The position numbers and the translations under genes are program-made. DNA of 64,000 nt from assembly GCA_032164295.1 (NCBI GenBank), contig JAJHTX010000005.1, forward strand, positions 1,736,001-1,800,000. Direction: 5' to 3'. Shown here in pieces: positions 44,360 to 54,734 of this stretch. The stretch is from Inonotus obliquus (Eukaryota > Basidiomycota > Agaricomycetes > Hymenochaetales > Hymenochaetaceae). The notes under the pieces were generated by a model. The model was not told the DNA's origin and ran no database searches. It saw only the letters and a list, made by a program, of their open reading frames with translations. How positions within the stretch are numbered: the first letter of the stretch is position 1; each line of letters begins with the position of its first letter.

Positions 44360-47300
44360 CTATAACCTCCAGACATCCTCGCTAATCGGAACAGGTGAAG
44401 CTGGAGTAGGTCCAACCGGTGACGATACAATAGCTGATGTCTTCAACAATTCCAACAACTCAAAGCTTTGTCCATGCACATCGTTCCTCCTTCCTCGTCG
44501 AGTCATCAATATCGGTATATCATCCAACGCATCTTGTTCACGATCCGCAGTAGATTCCGTATCCGATCGTGCGGGTGTAGGGACCACAAATCCAGCGTTA
44601 AGCAGACGGATATCCGCACCCTCGATGACTTGGACGAGTTGACTTGTCGCTTTATGCCGTATCTCCACGAAATCCGGACTGAAAAGTAGGACATGTTCTC
44701 GTCGATCCACAAACCAACTTGCCTTACTCTCCCATCGAATGATTTGAGCATTTCTGGAAGGTTGACCATAACGATTGACGTAACAGCCAAATTCTACGTC
44801 GACGTGTAAGTATTTGGTTCCTCGTCCTTATCTATGAGTTTGCTAATCCACGTACCTTCATATATGACCAAATTCTCATCCCTGTCAACACGTGCCAAAC
44901 CTAGAGGCTTAGAGCCGTCACATCGCGATTTGAGTTCTGCGATACTTGGTTCCTGGGAAGCGGAGGCGCAATCTGGTACTACGAGTACATTGGATAAGCT
45001 AGAGAAACGTGAATAAATAATCAATCCAATGGTAACAAGATTTGACTCACTTGGTAGGGTTTACGATAGTGACACCTTTTTCTCCGGCAACAGCGACGGT
45101 CTTCGACAAGAAGATTATATCAAACGCCGTGCGGGGGACATAAAACGGCTACACAGGGTCATATGTGAGCAATTTCCAACGCATAACGAATAAGGAACGT
45201 ACGCTTCCGAAAGGCCTAAAAGACGTCGGCTTGCTAGGCTGGAAGCGTGATATAGCTGGTTGCTGCAATGCCTCCATCACGTTCACAATTGTCTGCCTGA
45301 AGCCCTTCGTGGCATATACAGCTGCGGTGCAGGTTCAGAAAGTGATGAATGGATCGTCAGCATAAATAGCTCACCAACAGTGCGCTCTTGGACGATCCCA
45401 ACCTTCGCTAGGATGACATTATCCGATCCCGAGATTTTCTCCATGGAGGCATCGAGTGCTTTTCGCGGAGAAGCGTTCTGGCTCACCCGTGCCATTATAT
45501 CCGCAGAATATGAGAGAAGAATGTTGTCGGTCAATATTACAATCCTATTGTGTTCAGGTAATGCCGCGATATAGCTGGCGTTTTGATGAGTTAGCACTCG
45601 TCTGAAGGCTAGCAAGAGCATTAGTCAGTTATTACTCCAAGCTGAGTTTGCTCCAATTCTTACTCTTTTCGCCTCGCATGGATACATAGACACCGCCCTC
45701 GCAGCCGACAATCAGGAAGTTATTCCCTCCGCTAGCTGTAATCTCCGTCAGATCATGTGGAGAGAACACCAGTAGCACGCACCGAAAGTAGCAGCTGCGG
45801 TAATAGCTCCAGTAAATAGTTCCGTTGACGATAGCGGGACCCGCACACTCTTCGCTCGGAACACACCATCATCAATCGTGCTTGGTGCGAACCACTGTAC
45901 TAGTATTAGTAATGTCGATCGCCAGCTAATTCTAAATGCATACCTTGTTAGCATCTTGTCTAACTTGATGAAGTGTGATTGTCTCAAGTAATGCGTCTCG
46001 CCATTTGCGACGACCGGCCTCAGTGTTGGTATATAGCGTATAGCGGCGCGTGCTCTTCGCTGCCGCGTGGTATATGGTAAAGGGGTATTGTGGGCGCGTT
46101 TGGTATCTCAGGCTGTCGAGGAGGCCACCCTCTTCAGATTTATCTTTTCGTGTTTCCGGTGGTTGATCAAATTGCCCAAGGCGAAGGAAATCAAGAGGGA
46201 TTGGCTGTCAGATGGTATTGTTTGTTAGCATGCCAATCACAGTAAGGAAACGTGCAGACATACTCGGGATGCCACTTCATATTTTACGCTGTTTGATCGC
46301 TTCCACTCGCGTGTAATCAGGACTAGATCAATCAGCCTTTTATCCAATGGGATGGACCACCAAGTACTCACAGTAGTGGTCCAATAGAACGACAAAGAAA
46401 TCATTCCACCCATGCCAGTCAATCTCAGAACGAAGTCTCCTTGCTAGTATCTGAGAATGAACTAATGTTCGATGCTCATCTTGCTCATCGAGATCCTAAA
46501 TCCCAATAAGCTCATAATTCTATACTCAGAGTCGAATGGCTTACAATGATCTCCCCCTTCTTGAATAACAAGTTCTCCACCACGTTCCAAAACTTCACTC
46601 GGCTCTCAGCCGCCTCGATGCCGGGTTGGGTACTCTTCACAAAGTCGCTCAATATGCTGACGATAAGCGGCATTGACTCTTGATCCGGATGGTCCGCATC
46701 CGTTTTCTTTAGCAGGCTCTCGAGAAGAAGCGCAAGGCGTGGTAGGCGAGTTACAGGCCGTGAAAGGAACGTGACGAGATCGCGCTTGCTAATTCGCGGG
46801 ATCTGGGACACGCTCTGAAGAAAAGAGCGATACGCAGCATTCTGCTTGTGCTCCTTACGATGTCGCGCTTCTGAGAGTGGATAGTGTTTGATATATTCAT
46901 CGTAAGCCGGTTGGAATTGGAGGACAGCTGAAGATATGAGAGGTGGCTCTGATCAGTAATGTCCCTTCGGAATTTGCGCGGCGCTTACTTTCAAGAATGA
47001 CATCCGATACACTCTGGATGAGTGGGTGTTGATCTCGCTGCCGAGCAAAGAGTGCGCCCAGCATCCGTTGATGGTAAGAAAGTACGTCGTGTAGGTTCCA
47101 GAACGTGTTCGATATGAACTCGTCGGCCTGGCCTTCGGAGAATACATCATTTGTCCTCAAGGGATCAATGATCACCTAAGTGGCTTTAGTCCAGCTTTAA
47201 TGAATGAAACATGGCATCTAAATATACCTCAAAGATAGTTTCCAAATCACGAACGTAATCTCTTTCAGCTTTGAATAACTCGAATAACATTGACTGCCTC

Positions 47301-48274
47301 TGGACCTCCTTCTCACCCAGCGCCTCCCGAGCAGTCTCGGGCACGAGTTTATGCCATTCCTCAAGACTCGGAGCGAGCTCGCCGGCTTGGAACGCCCGCA
47401 GACCCTCTTCTGAATCCAGACTGTGAAAACAAGGCGCATACAATCAGCGAATCGCTTGGCGACGCATGATAAAGAGAGGCGACCCACGTCAAGTTTGATA
47501 ATTCCTCTGTCAGCTCATCCGTTGAATCCTAATGCATCGTATCGTAAGCCACAGAATGAGGGAGAGTGAGGAGATGGTTAGGCTTACTAGGGCTTGAAAT
47601 GATGGTGCGTAGGAAGAGGCGTACGATGTTGTTCGGTGAAGATCGGTCGCAGGACCCATATCGCTAACGGAATGTCGCTTTATACTGGGAGCATGTGCGC
47701 GTTGCGACAAGCTTCGATGCACTTCAGGTTCCGGGAATGAAAACGTGCCACCATCTGGATCGCACGAGCTCGTCGCCGGACGAACGCCTTCCGTGTAGCT
47801 CACTGGACGATGAAAGTCATTTGCGTTAGAGCTTTGCCCATATAGATCGGCCTCTTCTTGCTCTCGCAATCGAGAAGATCCATCTGAGGGCGATGCGCTG
47901 GGTGAAAATGGATTTGAGAAGTAATCCTCGTCTGCATTGGAATATCCGTTGCCGTTTCGCCGCACCGCGCTGGGTGTGAGGTCCCCGCCATATCCATAAC
48001 CACCACCGTACCCAGTCTCCTGCCTCCCATATTCATAGCCTTCATAGTAATCTCCGTGGGGGTTATACTGAGCATTTGCCGCATCCGCATATTGAGCCCA
48101 GTTGAGTTGAGGTGCTTCTGGAAAGGTAATTCCCGAGGTGTTATATGTAGACGCGATTGGACTCATATTAGTCGGTTTTGGTGGCAACGGTGGAGGTCGT
48201 TCTGGACTTGTTGAGCGTGCCGTTGGGATTTGGATGTGAGTTTGTAATCTGCCAGTGTGGTTGAATGAAGACAT
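44360..48274 (-). CDS. ROM2: Rho guanine nucleotide exchange factor (DH-PH-CNH)
   Basis: Fifteen exons (47588-48274, 47488-47528, 47228-47420, 46989-47175, 46545-46927, 46372-46495, 46264-46322, 45944-46204, 45783-45894, 45664-45735, 45375-45608, 45203-45321, 45051-45148, 44856-44998, 44360-44793) give 1,048 aa, all in phase. Residues 1-240 are disordered, with PPPLPPKP and Tyr/Gly-rich runs. The DH domain covers about 285-480 (LFELFKAERDYVRDLETIFE, LLSRPVTRLPRLALLLESLL-like), the PH domain about 505-640 (DWHGWNDFFVVLLDHYFLIT) and the CNH domain about 660-985 (NNFLIVGCEGGVYVS). Rom2-type GEFs activate Rho1 for cell wall integrity and glucan synthesis. The symbol is by family; no DEP domain was noticed. 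Confidence 0.9.
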
Positions 48275-48666
48275 GGATGATAGTTATAGAGTGTGAGGGC
48301 ATCGAACCCTAGTGTGGACTGCGCAGTTAAAGAGAGCGGTGCACTCGACCAGGAAAGCATCGCTCTGGCCGAGATGGCATCATTCCTTGCCGATCACGTA
48401 ACATCTCCCTTTCTTGTTAATTTATTGCTTGGCCTGTACGGGTGGGTTCAGAAGGTAAAAAGGAAAAACAGACAAAAGGAGAGGTTTTGTCGAAGGGAAT
48501 TAGAGGGAATGTACATAGAATGGATAACCCGAGTCCGCCGACGGCAACAGGGCCGGCAACGGTGGCAACCAAACGCATACACTCAGTTTGATTCCACCGC
48601 CCACTAAACGTCTGAGGGCGCTATTTCTTTCGCATAAAAGTGGGTAGTAAAGAGATAGTTGACCGT
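48275..48666. promoter_or_regulatory. Divergent promoter, Rho GEF and TDP2-like gene
   Basis: 392-bp spacer between two divergently transcribed start codons. It contains GGCAACGG and CCGCC-type repeats near 48540-48570. No separate gene seen. Confidence 0.4.
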
Positions 48667-49860
48667 ATGAATAAGTTTCTGCCGGCTGTTTTCCGTTCAG
48701 GCAGAGCTACGACATCTTATCGATGCAAGCAACAGCCACAATCACTCATTGTCTCGAATAATGCTCGCGTTTGTCACACCGTAACCCAGCTGGCGCACGC
48801 ACAAGGCGTATCCACTTTTATTAGAGCACTACGACGCCCCATTCCAACTCGAATGCAATCCCAGTCCCTCCGCCCCGTGGATGCTGAGCCAAATTCTCGT
48901 GGCTTACTGTCCATCTACGTGTTCAGTCCAGACAAGAACAGATGGTGTCGCGTTAACTACGCGCAGGCTGAGGGCGCTCAACCCTCGTCGGCACCTACCT
49001 CACTCCGCCTACTCACATGGAACGTTTATTTCATGGCTCCACGAGCTGACGGACGATTTAAACGCGCTCTCGAGCACATACAACACGATGTATTCAAGCG
49101 TCCAGACGGAAGCCCACCGGAACCATGTATAATTCTACTGCAGGAGATAGAAGCGGAAGTAATTCCTGTGCTGCTCAGTAACGAGTGGGTGCGTGCACAC
49201 TTCCAGGTGACACCCATCTCCAATTGGAACTGGCCAAACCAAGCACACTACGGCAGCATCACGCTCATCGCGCGCAGCATACCCGTGCTGTCTGCGTCAA
49301 GTCTTGTGTTCGCTAATTCACACATGTCACGGAACGCGTTGATTGTCGATGTGCATTTAGCACGGGGGCCGGCCGAGCTGCTGGGCAAAGACACGGGGAC
49401 GGGCACAGAAACGGAGATTGTCGGGAATGTTGAAACACATGCCGTGATGTTCCGGATTCGATTTGTGAACGTACACTTGGAATCACTCGAGCAAGGGGCG
49501 TCCGCCAGACCACAGCAGCTTGCACTCGTAGCCGAAGCACTCAACGAGCCAGGAATCAAAGCAGGATTGGTGTGTGGGGATATGAACTCGATCATGGATT
49601 GTGATAAGAACCTTCCATCCTCCTTGGGGCTTTCCGACGCATATATCGGCAATGATGATGATCCACAGGGACATACATGGGGATATCAGCCCAGGTGCAA
49701 CTTTCCGCCCAAGAGATTGGACAAAATTTTATACACTCCGGGACGCGGACTTATCGTGCAAGAGCCGGAACGAGTCGGCGTGGATGTGAAGACTGCGGAA
49801 GGATATTGGGCAAGTGACCATTACGGATTGTCGACGACGGTGTCGGTTGCGAAGGAATGA
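48667..49860 (+). CDS. TDP2-like endonuclease/exonuclease/phosphatase protein
   Basis: A single exon of 397 aa. The four TDP2-type motifs are present and correctly spaced: TWNVYF near residue 117, LQEIE near 158, GDMNSI near 304 and SDHYGLS near 383. TDP2 enzymes cleave 5'-tyrosyl-DNA bonds left by topoisomerase II; the same fold also includes other phosphodiesterases, so substrate is inferred. The first ~75 residues are Arg/Gln/Ser-rich with few acidic residues (MNKFLPAVFRSGRATTSYRC), compatible with a mitochondrial or nuclear targeting segment. It is unusual in this window for lacking introns. A second ATG at about 48853 could give a shorter form. Confidence 0.8.
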   Translation: MNKFLPAVFRSGRATTSYRCKQQPQSLIVSNNARVCHTVTQLAHAQGVSTFIRALRRPIPTRMQSQSLRPVDAEPNSRGLLSIYVFSPDKNRWCRVNYAQAEGAQPSSAPTSLRLLTWNVYFMAPRADGRFKRALEHIQHDVFKRPDGSPPEPCIILLQEIEAEVIPVLLSNEWVRAHFQVTPISNWNWPNQAHYGSITLIARSIPVLSASSLVFANSHMSRNALIVDVHLARGPAELLGKDTGTGTETEIVGNVETHAVMFRIRFVNVHLESLEQGASARPQQLALVAEALNEPGIKAGLVCGDMNSIMDCDKNLPSSLGLSDAYIGNDDDPQGHTWGYQPRCNFPPKRLDKILYTPGRGLIVQEPERVGVDVKTAEGYWASDHYGLSTTVSVAKE

Positions 49861-50239
49861 TGAAGAGAGTTTGATCGAACGGTGATGCGATGACCGCACA
49901 CTACATCATAAGATACCACGACTTTTCTTTCTTTTTTTCAACAGAAATAATTCGCGAAAAAACAACAAATATGTTGTGTTGGCTGCATCATGGATACACA
50001 GAGTGTTTTGTGTCGAAGCAATGAAGTAAAGGAGTGATTTTCCGAGTCTTGGGGAGAAACGCCAAGGATCTATGAGATAATGCCTTTCCATTCACGGCCA
50101 GCCCATCGGCAAGCGCCATACAAAAACCCACGCGCCTCGTCCCACCTTTTCCCCCCAGGCAACCACTTCCTTCTCTTTCTCGTCGCTGTCTTACCCCGTC
50201 CTCCCCATCGCTCTCTTCCTTCCTCACAAATATTAAGTC
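49861..50239. other. Intergenic, pyrimidine-rich leader of the wall-protein gene
   Basis: The segment 50150-50235 is strongly C/T-rich (CTTCCTTCTC-type runs), common just upstream of highly expressed basidiomycete genes. No coding feature recognised. Confidence 0.4.
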
Positions 50240-51285
50240 ATGCAGTTCCGCATTGCGTCGTGTATCTTTGCTATTGTCGCAGCCGTTGGCGTTAGCGCAC
50301 AGAGTCTCCAAATTGACACCCCGTAAGTACTGTCAGACAGGTTCATGATAACCTTTCGGTTGCTGATGGCCTCCCGCGTTTTCCTCTCGCTCCTTCACAT
50401 CTAGAACTAATCCCATCCAATGTCTACCTCAACTTCTCACTTGGTCTGGTGGACAAGGTATGCTTTGAAAATTAAAGTTTTTTCGCGTATCGGTTTTAAT
50501 GGAGTTTCGCAGGCCCTTACTTCGTCGTGCGTATATGAATCCAATCTGCTGCGTTTGTGAAACATGGTACTCACGGATAAATTGTGCCTTTGATTTCTTT
50601 ATCATAGAGGTGTGTTCACCTTTTCAACTTGTTATTTTCTTCTTCTGAGTTTGCTCTTTTCTCTGATAGCATCCAACCTGGTGGACAACCCGGTGCGGCT
50701 GCGCTCGTTGATTTCGGCGAGCAGAGCGGTACTTCACTGACATGGGTCGTAAACGTTCCGGCGGGTATGTTAGGCGGCAGCCGCGGCATTCTTACCTCGA
50801 TTTGCTGCGGATGACTAATAATATGCTTATTAATATAAGGAACTTCCGTCGGTCTTACTATCCGTGATCAGACTGGTACTGTCGCAAATTCTGCTCCGTT
50901 TAACATTGGTTCGAGTAGTAAGTATCTACTATACAATTTACCATGCATCGGGTTACTCATCCAGTCCAGGCGACACTGGCTGTCTTTCCGAGTCTCTCTC
51001 AGTCTCGGGGGGCACCGCGACAGCTACTGGAGGTGGCGCTACATCTGGCGACACTTCTGCCACCACCACCGGTACTGGAGCAACTACGACTGGAGCTGCT
51101 ACGACCAGAACAACGTGCGCCTGACTTCGTTTTGTTGCTTTATCTCATCTAACAATCCCTTTAGTGCTTCAAATGGCTCGCCAACGACGTCTGCTGCATC
51201 AGAGACGGACAATGCTGCAGTACGCTTCGCGCAAATTGGATCTGCTGGTGTCGTTGGTGCTCTCGTCGCTGCGATCCTTGCTTAA
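50240..51285 (+). CDS. GPI-anchored Ser/Thr-rich cell-surface protein
   Basis: Proposed exons: 50240-50322, 50405-50457, 50513-50526, 50608-50609 (2 nt), 50670-50764, 50840-50917, 50970-51114, 51165-51285, about 194 aa. A signal peptide (FRIASCIFAIVAAVGVSAQ) is followed by a Kre9/Knh1-like beta domain (TNPIQCLPQLLTWSGGQGPY, PGGQPGAA, TSLTWVVNVPAGTSVGLTIR), a Gly/Ser/Thr-rich linker and a C-terminal hydrophobic tail (AGVVGALVAAILA) preceded by small residues, as for a GPI signal. Members are wall-associated and linked to beta-glucan assembly in fungi. The tiny exon supplies the Ser in FVSIQPGG; the alternative is a GC donor at 50529 giving Val. Confidence 0.85.
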
Positions 51286-52151
51286 TTTCGAGAGTCTGTA
51301 GACTAGTGTGGCACCAATCAGTTGCATCGCTTGGAGTGTCCAAAATATATGCGGGGAATGACGAATGTACTCCTTGGCTTGGTTTTCTATCTTTATACCA
51401 TTGCGAACAGTGTGCAACCAACTAACCCTGGCTTTGGAGACGATTGTCTTTTCCCTCTTTCCTTTCCCTTTCATTTGGTCTCCATCTTTGATGCTCCACT
51501 TTTTCTAATTTCAACTGATCTCTAAGGATAGCTCCTTCTTAACATTGACTTTTTACTTTTATCACGTCTCAATCTTGTTCTGAATCTCAAGTTACGAGGT
51601 CTTACGTGTGTGCTTGTAGGGTCGCGTGGCCATAGTCAGGTCTGTTCTTCTAGACTTTCTTTAATGGATGTTTTGCTCGTCTCATGGAGCTCTCTTTTGT
51701 GGAAGAAGTTGCGTAGTCATTTATATAATGAGGGTTCTGTGAATTGAAAATAATGAGTAAGAAATGAGTTGAATTATGCTGGTGTGTACGATGTTGACAT
51801 GGTGCAAATTAAGTCAATTCGGTTACACATTTCAGAGCGAATGTACCTCATTTACCGACTGCATATCTTTTACTAGTACTAGTGCGAACTACTTACATCA
51901 AATTGATGATGTCTTGGAAGTTACAAGGCAGCTATTCACTTTATTGCAAAGGTTTATCGGACATCCTTCTGTTTCACTATTTTCATACTTTCATACTTCT
52001 AGGCTTGCAGACCATACACATAGTGTCCTCTTTCTTTCACCTGCTTCCTCGACCCGCACGATTTGTCGTGCTTGAGCTTTGATCAACTCATCTTGTGAAC
52101 TCGGGTTCAAGTAATATACTTCATGGTATCTTCAGTTCATTATGTATGTAG
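51286..52151. other. Intergenic region
   Basis: About 870 bp, T-rich, containing the likely 3' end of the wall-protein transcript. Frames on both strands are short and unremarkable. Confidence 0.4.
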
Positions 52152-52153
52152 TA

Positions 52154-53387
52154 CAGTCACATGACAAAAGTTTTGTCGCGTCACATTTTTCACTTTGTAC
52201 CGTAGACTTTTGAATAGCATTACTCCACAACAAAATAAAAATTCATCTAATTAGTATTTAGTAGATGCTCCCCTGACCTCCACCAACTGTTCAATGTGTC
52301 TAGGCATGCTATCTATGAGTTTATTAATTACTTTAATGTCAATCTTTTCCCACTCCTCCAAAAGTGCCCTCTTCAACTCCTCCTCATTTCTAGGCCTAAC
52401 TGGCCTCTTGTTAATTGCAATTTTCATCAGATACCAAACATGTTCAATAGGGTTCATGTCTGGTGATGGAGCTGGGTGGGGGAACCTCTCCATTGAGTTG
52501 ATATCCCTAAACTCTTGTGCCACCTTGCATCTGTGAACTGGTGCCCCATCTTCCATCACCTTTGCAACCCCCCTCTCCTCATACAGCTCTGCATAAAAGT
52601 CCCAGAGGGGTCCTGCCATAACCAAATCAACATAATCCACACCCTTCCTCCTATCCTTGGGGATAAATATGAGTGGGCCCTTCTTGTTATATGCAATACA
52701 CCCCCAAACCATGACACTTGTCCTTCCTGACTTGAAAGTGGCTGCCAGACACTTCTCGTTGAATGCCTCTTCAGTGCAATGCCATACCAGAGGGGCCTTT
52801 GAGTGCTTTCCAAGCTCAACTGAGGATTCATCTGTCCAGATCACCCTATGCCACTCCTCCTCCCCATGATCAATTGCAGCCTCCCCCCACTCCAGCCTCC
52901 TCTCCTTGTGTTCGTCAGTTAGAAATGGTTTCTTGCATGCATGGCATGAGAACATCCCCAAATCACAATGTAAGGACCTCTGGACAGTCCTGGGAGCAAT
53001 AGGTTTGAGTGCACCAGCATTAAGATTTTAGGTGATGTCGGCAAGTGTTTGACGTCTGTTGCCATCAAGAGAGTGCTGCAGATAACGTAACCCCCTGTCA
53101 CCAATCTTGTGTGGACATCCACTCCTGGGTAGATCACCGATATGGCCTCGCTCGGCATGGTTCTTGAGAATGCGCTGTATGGTACAAACAGTGCAATTGA
53201 ATGCTTTTGCAATTTCCTTGCGAGGGAGTTGAGTTTGGCAAAGATTAAGTATAGCAGCACATTGAGCAGGAGTAGTGTTAGAGGATCCAAGTTGTTTGGG
53301 CATGATTGAGTCAGTGGTTGTTGTGGTATAAGGTAAAGAGTGGTTGTATTGTGATGTAGACGCGACAAAACTTTTGTCATATGACTG
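52154..53387 (-). mobile_element. Tc1/mariner transposon with one nonsense codon
   Basis: A 1,234-bp unit flanked by TA (52152-52153, 53388-53389). Terminal inverted repeats of about 31 bp start CAGTCA and include GACAAAAGTTTTGTC; they differ at one position (C/T). The transposase frame fills the interior on the minus strand. Size and ends are typical of Tc1-like elements. Confidence 0.92.
52251..53303 (-). pseudogene. Tc1-like transposase interrupted by one stop
   Basis: The frame from ATG 53303 to the stop at 52251 is 351 codons, with a single internal TAA near 53028-53030. The N-terminal part has a helix-turn-helix (LPRKEIAKAFNCTVCTIQRI). After the stop come the DDE motifs: RVIWTDESS, VMEDGAPVHRCK and SPDMNPIEHVWYLMK. 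A C-to-T change of CAA could explain the stop. The copy cannot make full-length transposase but could be mobilised in trans. Confidence 0.9.
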
Positions 53388-53389
53388 TA

Positions 53390-54734
53390 CTACCGGTGAC
53401 CTATTAGTAGCCCGGTTAGTATTACGATGATTACGATGATTATTGAGCTAAATAGAACAGATACGGGTCAAATGATGTTCGGAAACTGTTAATAAGGACA
53501 ATAATATTATATCATGTACTGTAGCTGTGTTAGAACGAACGCGTCAGTATTTTTAAGCGGAGCTTGAATATAGTCATCTCTCTGTCACGTGCACTTTTAA
53601 CAGGGATTTAATTCTTGGCGTGAAAACATTCACTTTGTCGAGCTGCTCACATGTGCACCACATCTACTTCGCTCTGAGCCCCTTTGAAGGCGGCCCGCTC
53701 TATAAAAGTGCGCTCTGATCCAATTGGTCCATCAGGTGCAAGCTTTCAAGCAGTACTAGTGATATCAACTTCTTTCAATATTCGCCCTCAGCCCCGGCCC
53801 CCGGAATAGCGCGAATTTTACGAATTCTTGATGACCAGAAGACGTGAATAGTACGCTTATGCCGGTGTCCTTCACCGCCCTTGGATCCACCATTGCAAGT
53901 GCTGAAGCTGAAGAATACGGATTCAACGGTTTTTGCAGGCTCGTCGATCTAATTTTCCGAGGTTTATTCTGTATGTCCCACGGTGGCTCACGGAAAATTG
54001 AACCAGTCCAGTACCATTTAAACGAGCAAGAACGATTGAGGTCATGCGATAAACATCCGAAGTATCGTGTAGTTGGCCGTAAGTACAAACCAAGGCTCCA
54101 CCGTCACTCGTTTTACGCTAGCCAGAGTTTTCCATCTCTTCCTCCCTCTATTAGCTGAGGTTACCCTTGTACTCCTGCACCGCAATCCTAGGTCCCGATG
54201 ACGCTCCCGCAGTTTCCCCGCGATCCAGCGCGTGAGCGCAAATACTTTCATGGGAACAACCTTTACTTCTGAATACACCGGGCTATATGTTATGGACGAC
54301 TGATGACATGAAATTCGGTATCTATTTCAATACAAATTGCGATTTCCGTCCCGCGCATAAGGGGTGTCAAATGCCACTCTATTACCCCGCATTCTGCTTT
54401 CCGCGTTCTTCGCTTTCCGCCAGAGTTCCCGTGGGTTGCGGTAAACCTCCGTCAGGTACCGTCAACTTCTTGCTCAGAAACCGAGAAAATATGGATTGGA
54501 TTTGGGAAACCGATAGAGTTTGTCGCCGAGAGTACTTCTTGCTTGCACTGTATTTCCGCTCCCTGGATGTTTTAGGAATGGATAAGTTATAAGTGTGAGC
54601 TGGCTGCCTGTGTAGCTCGCCCGTGATTCTCTCCTTCTCATCTACGTTATCCGTTGCTTGTGGACTGTCCCCTCTTGTCATTCTTCCTCCTCCTGGGTTC
54701 CTCTGCTGCACTCTGGTTGTGATCCGGCTTCAAT
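53390..54734. other. Long upstream region of the sugar transporter gene
   Basis: About 1.3 kb without a convincing gene. TATAAAAG at 53701-53708 and frames of about 100 codons at 53844-54158 and 54287-54592 exist, but these have no recognisable motif. It may hold regulatory sequence of the transporter. Confidence 0.35.

Noticed and set aside
45283..45621. End of this frame (GELFMLTIHSS...) as part of the Rho GEF
   Set aside because: The reading continues into an intron; the donor at 45374 and acceptor before 45321 restore the CNH domain sequence.
53844..54592. Two ~100-codon frames upstream of the transporter
   Set aside because: No motif or plausible introns joining them; treated as upstream region.
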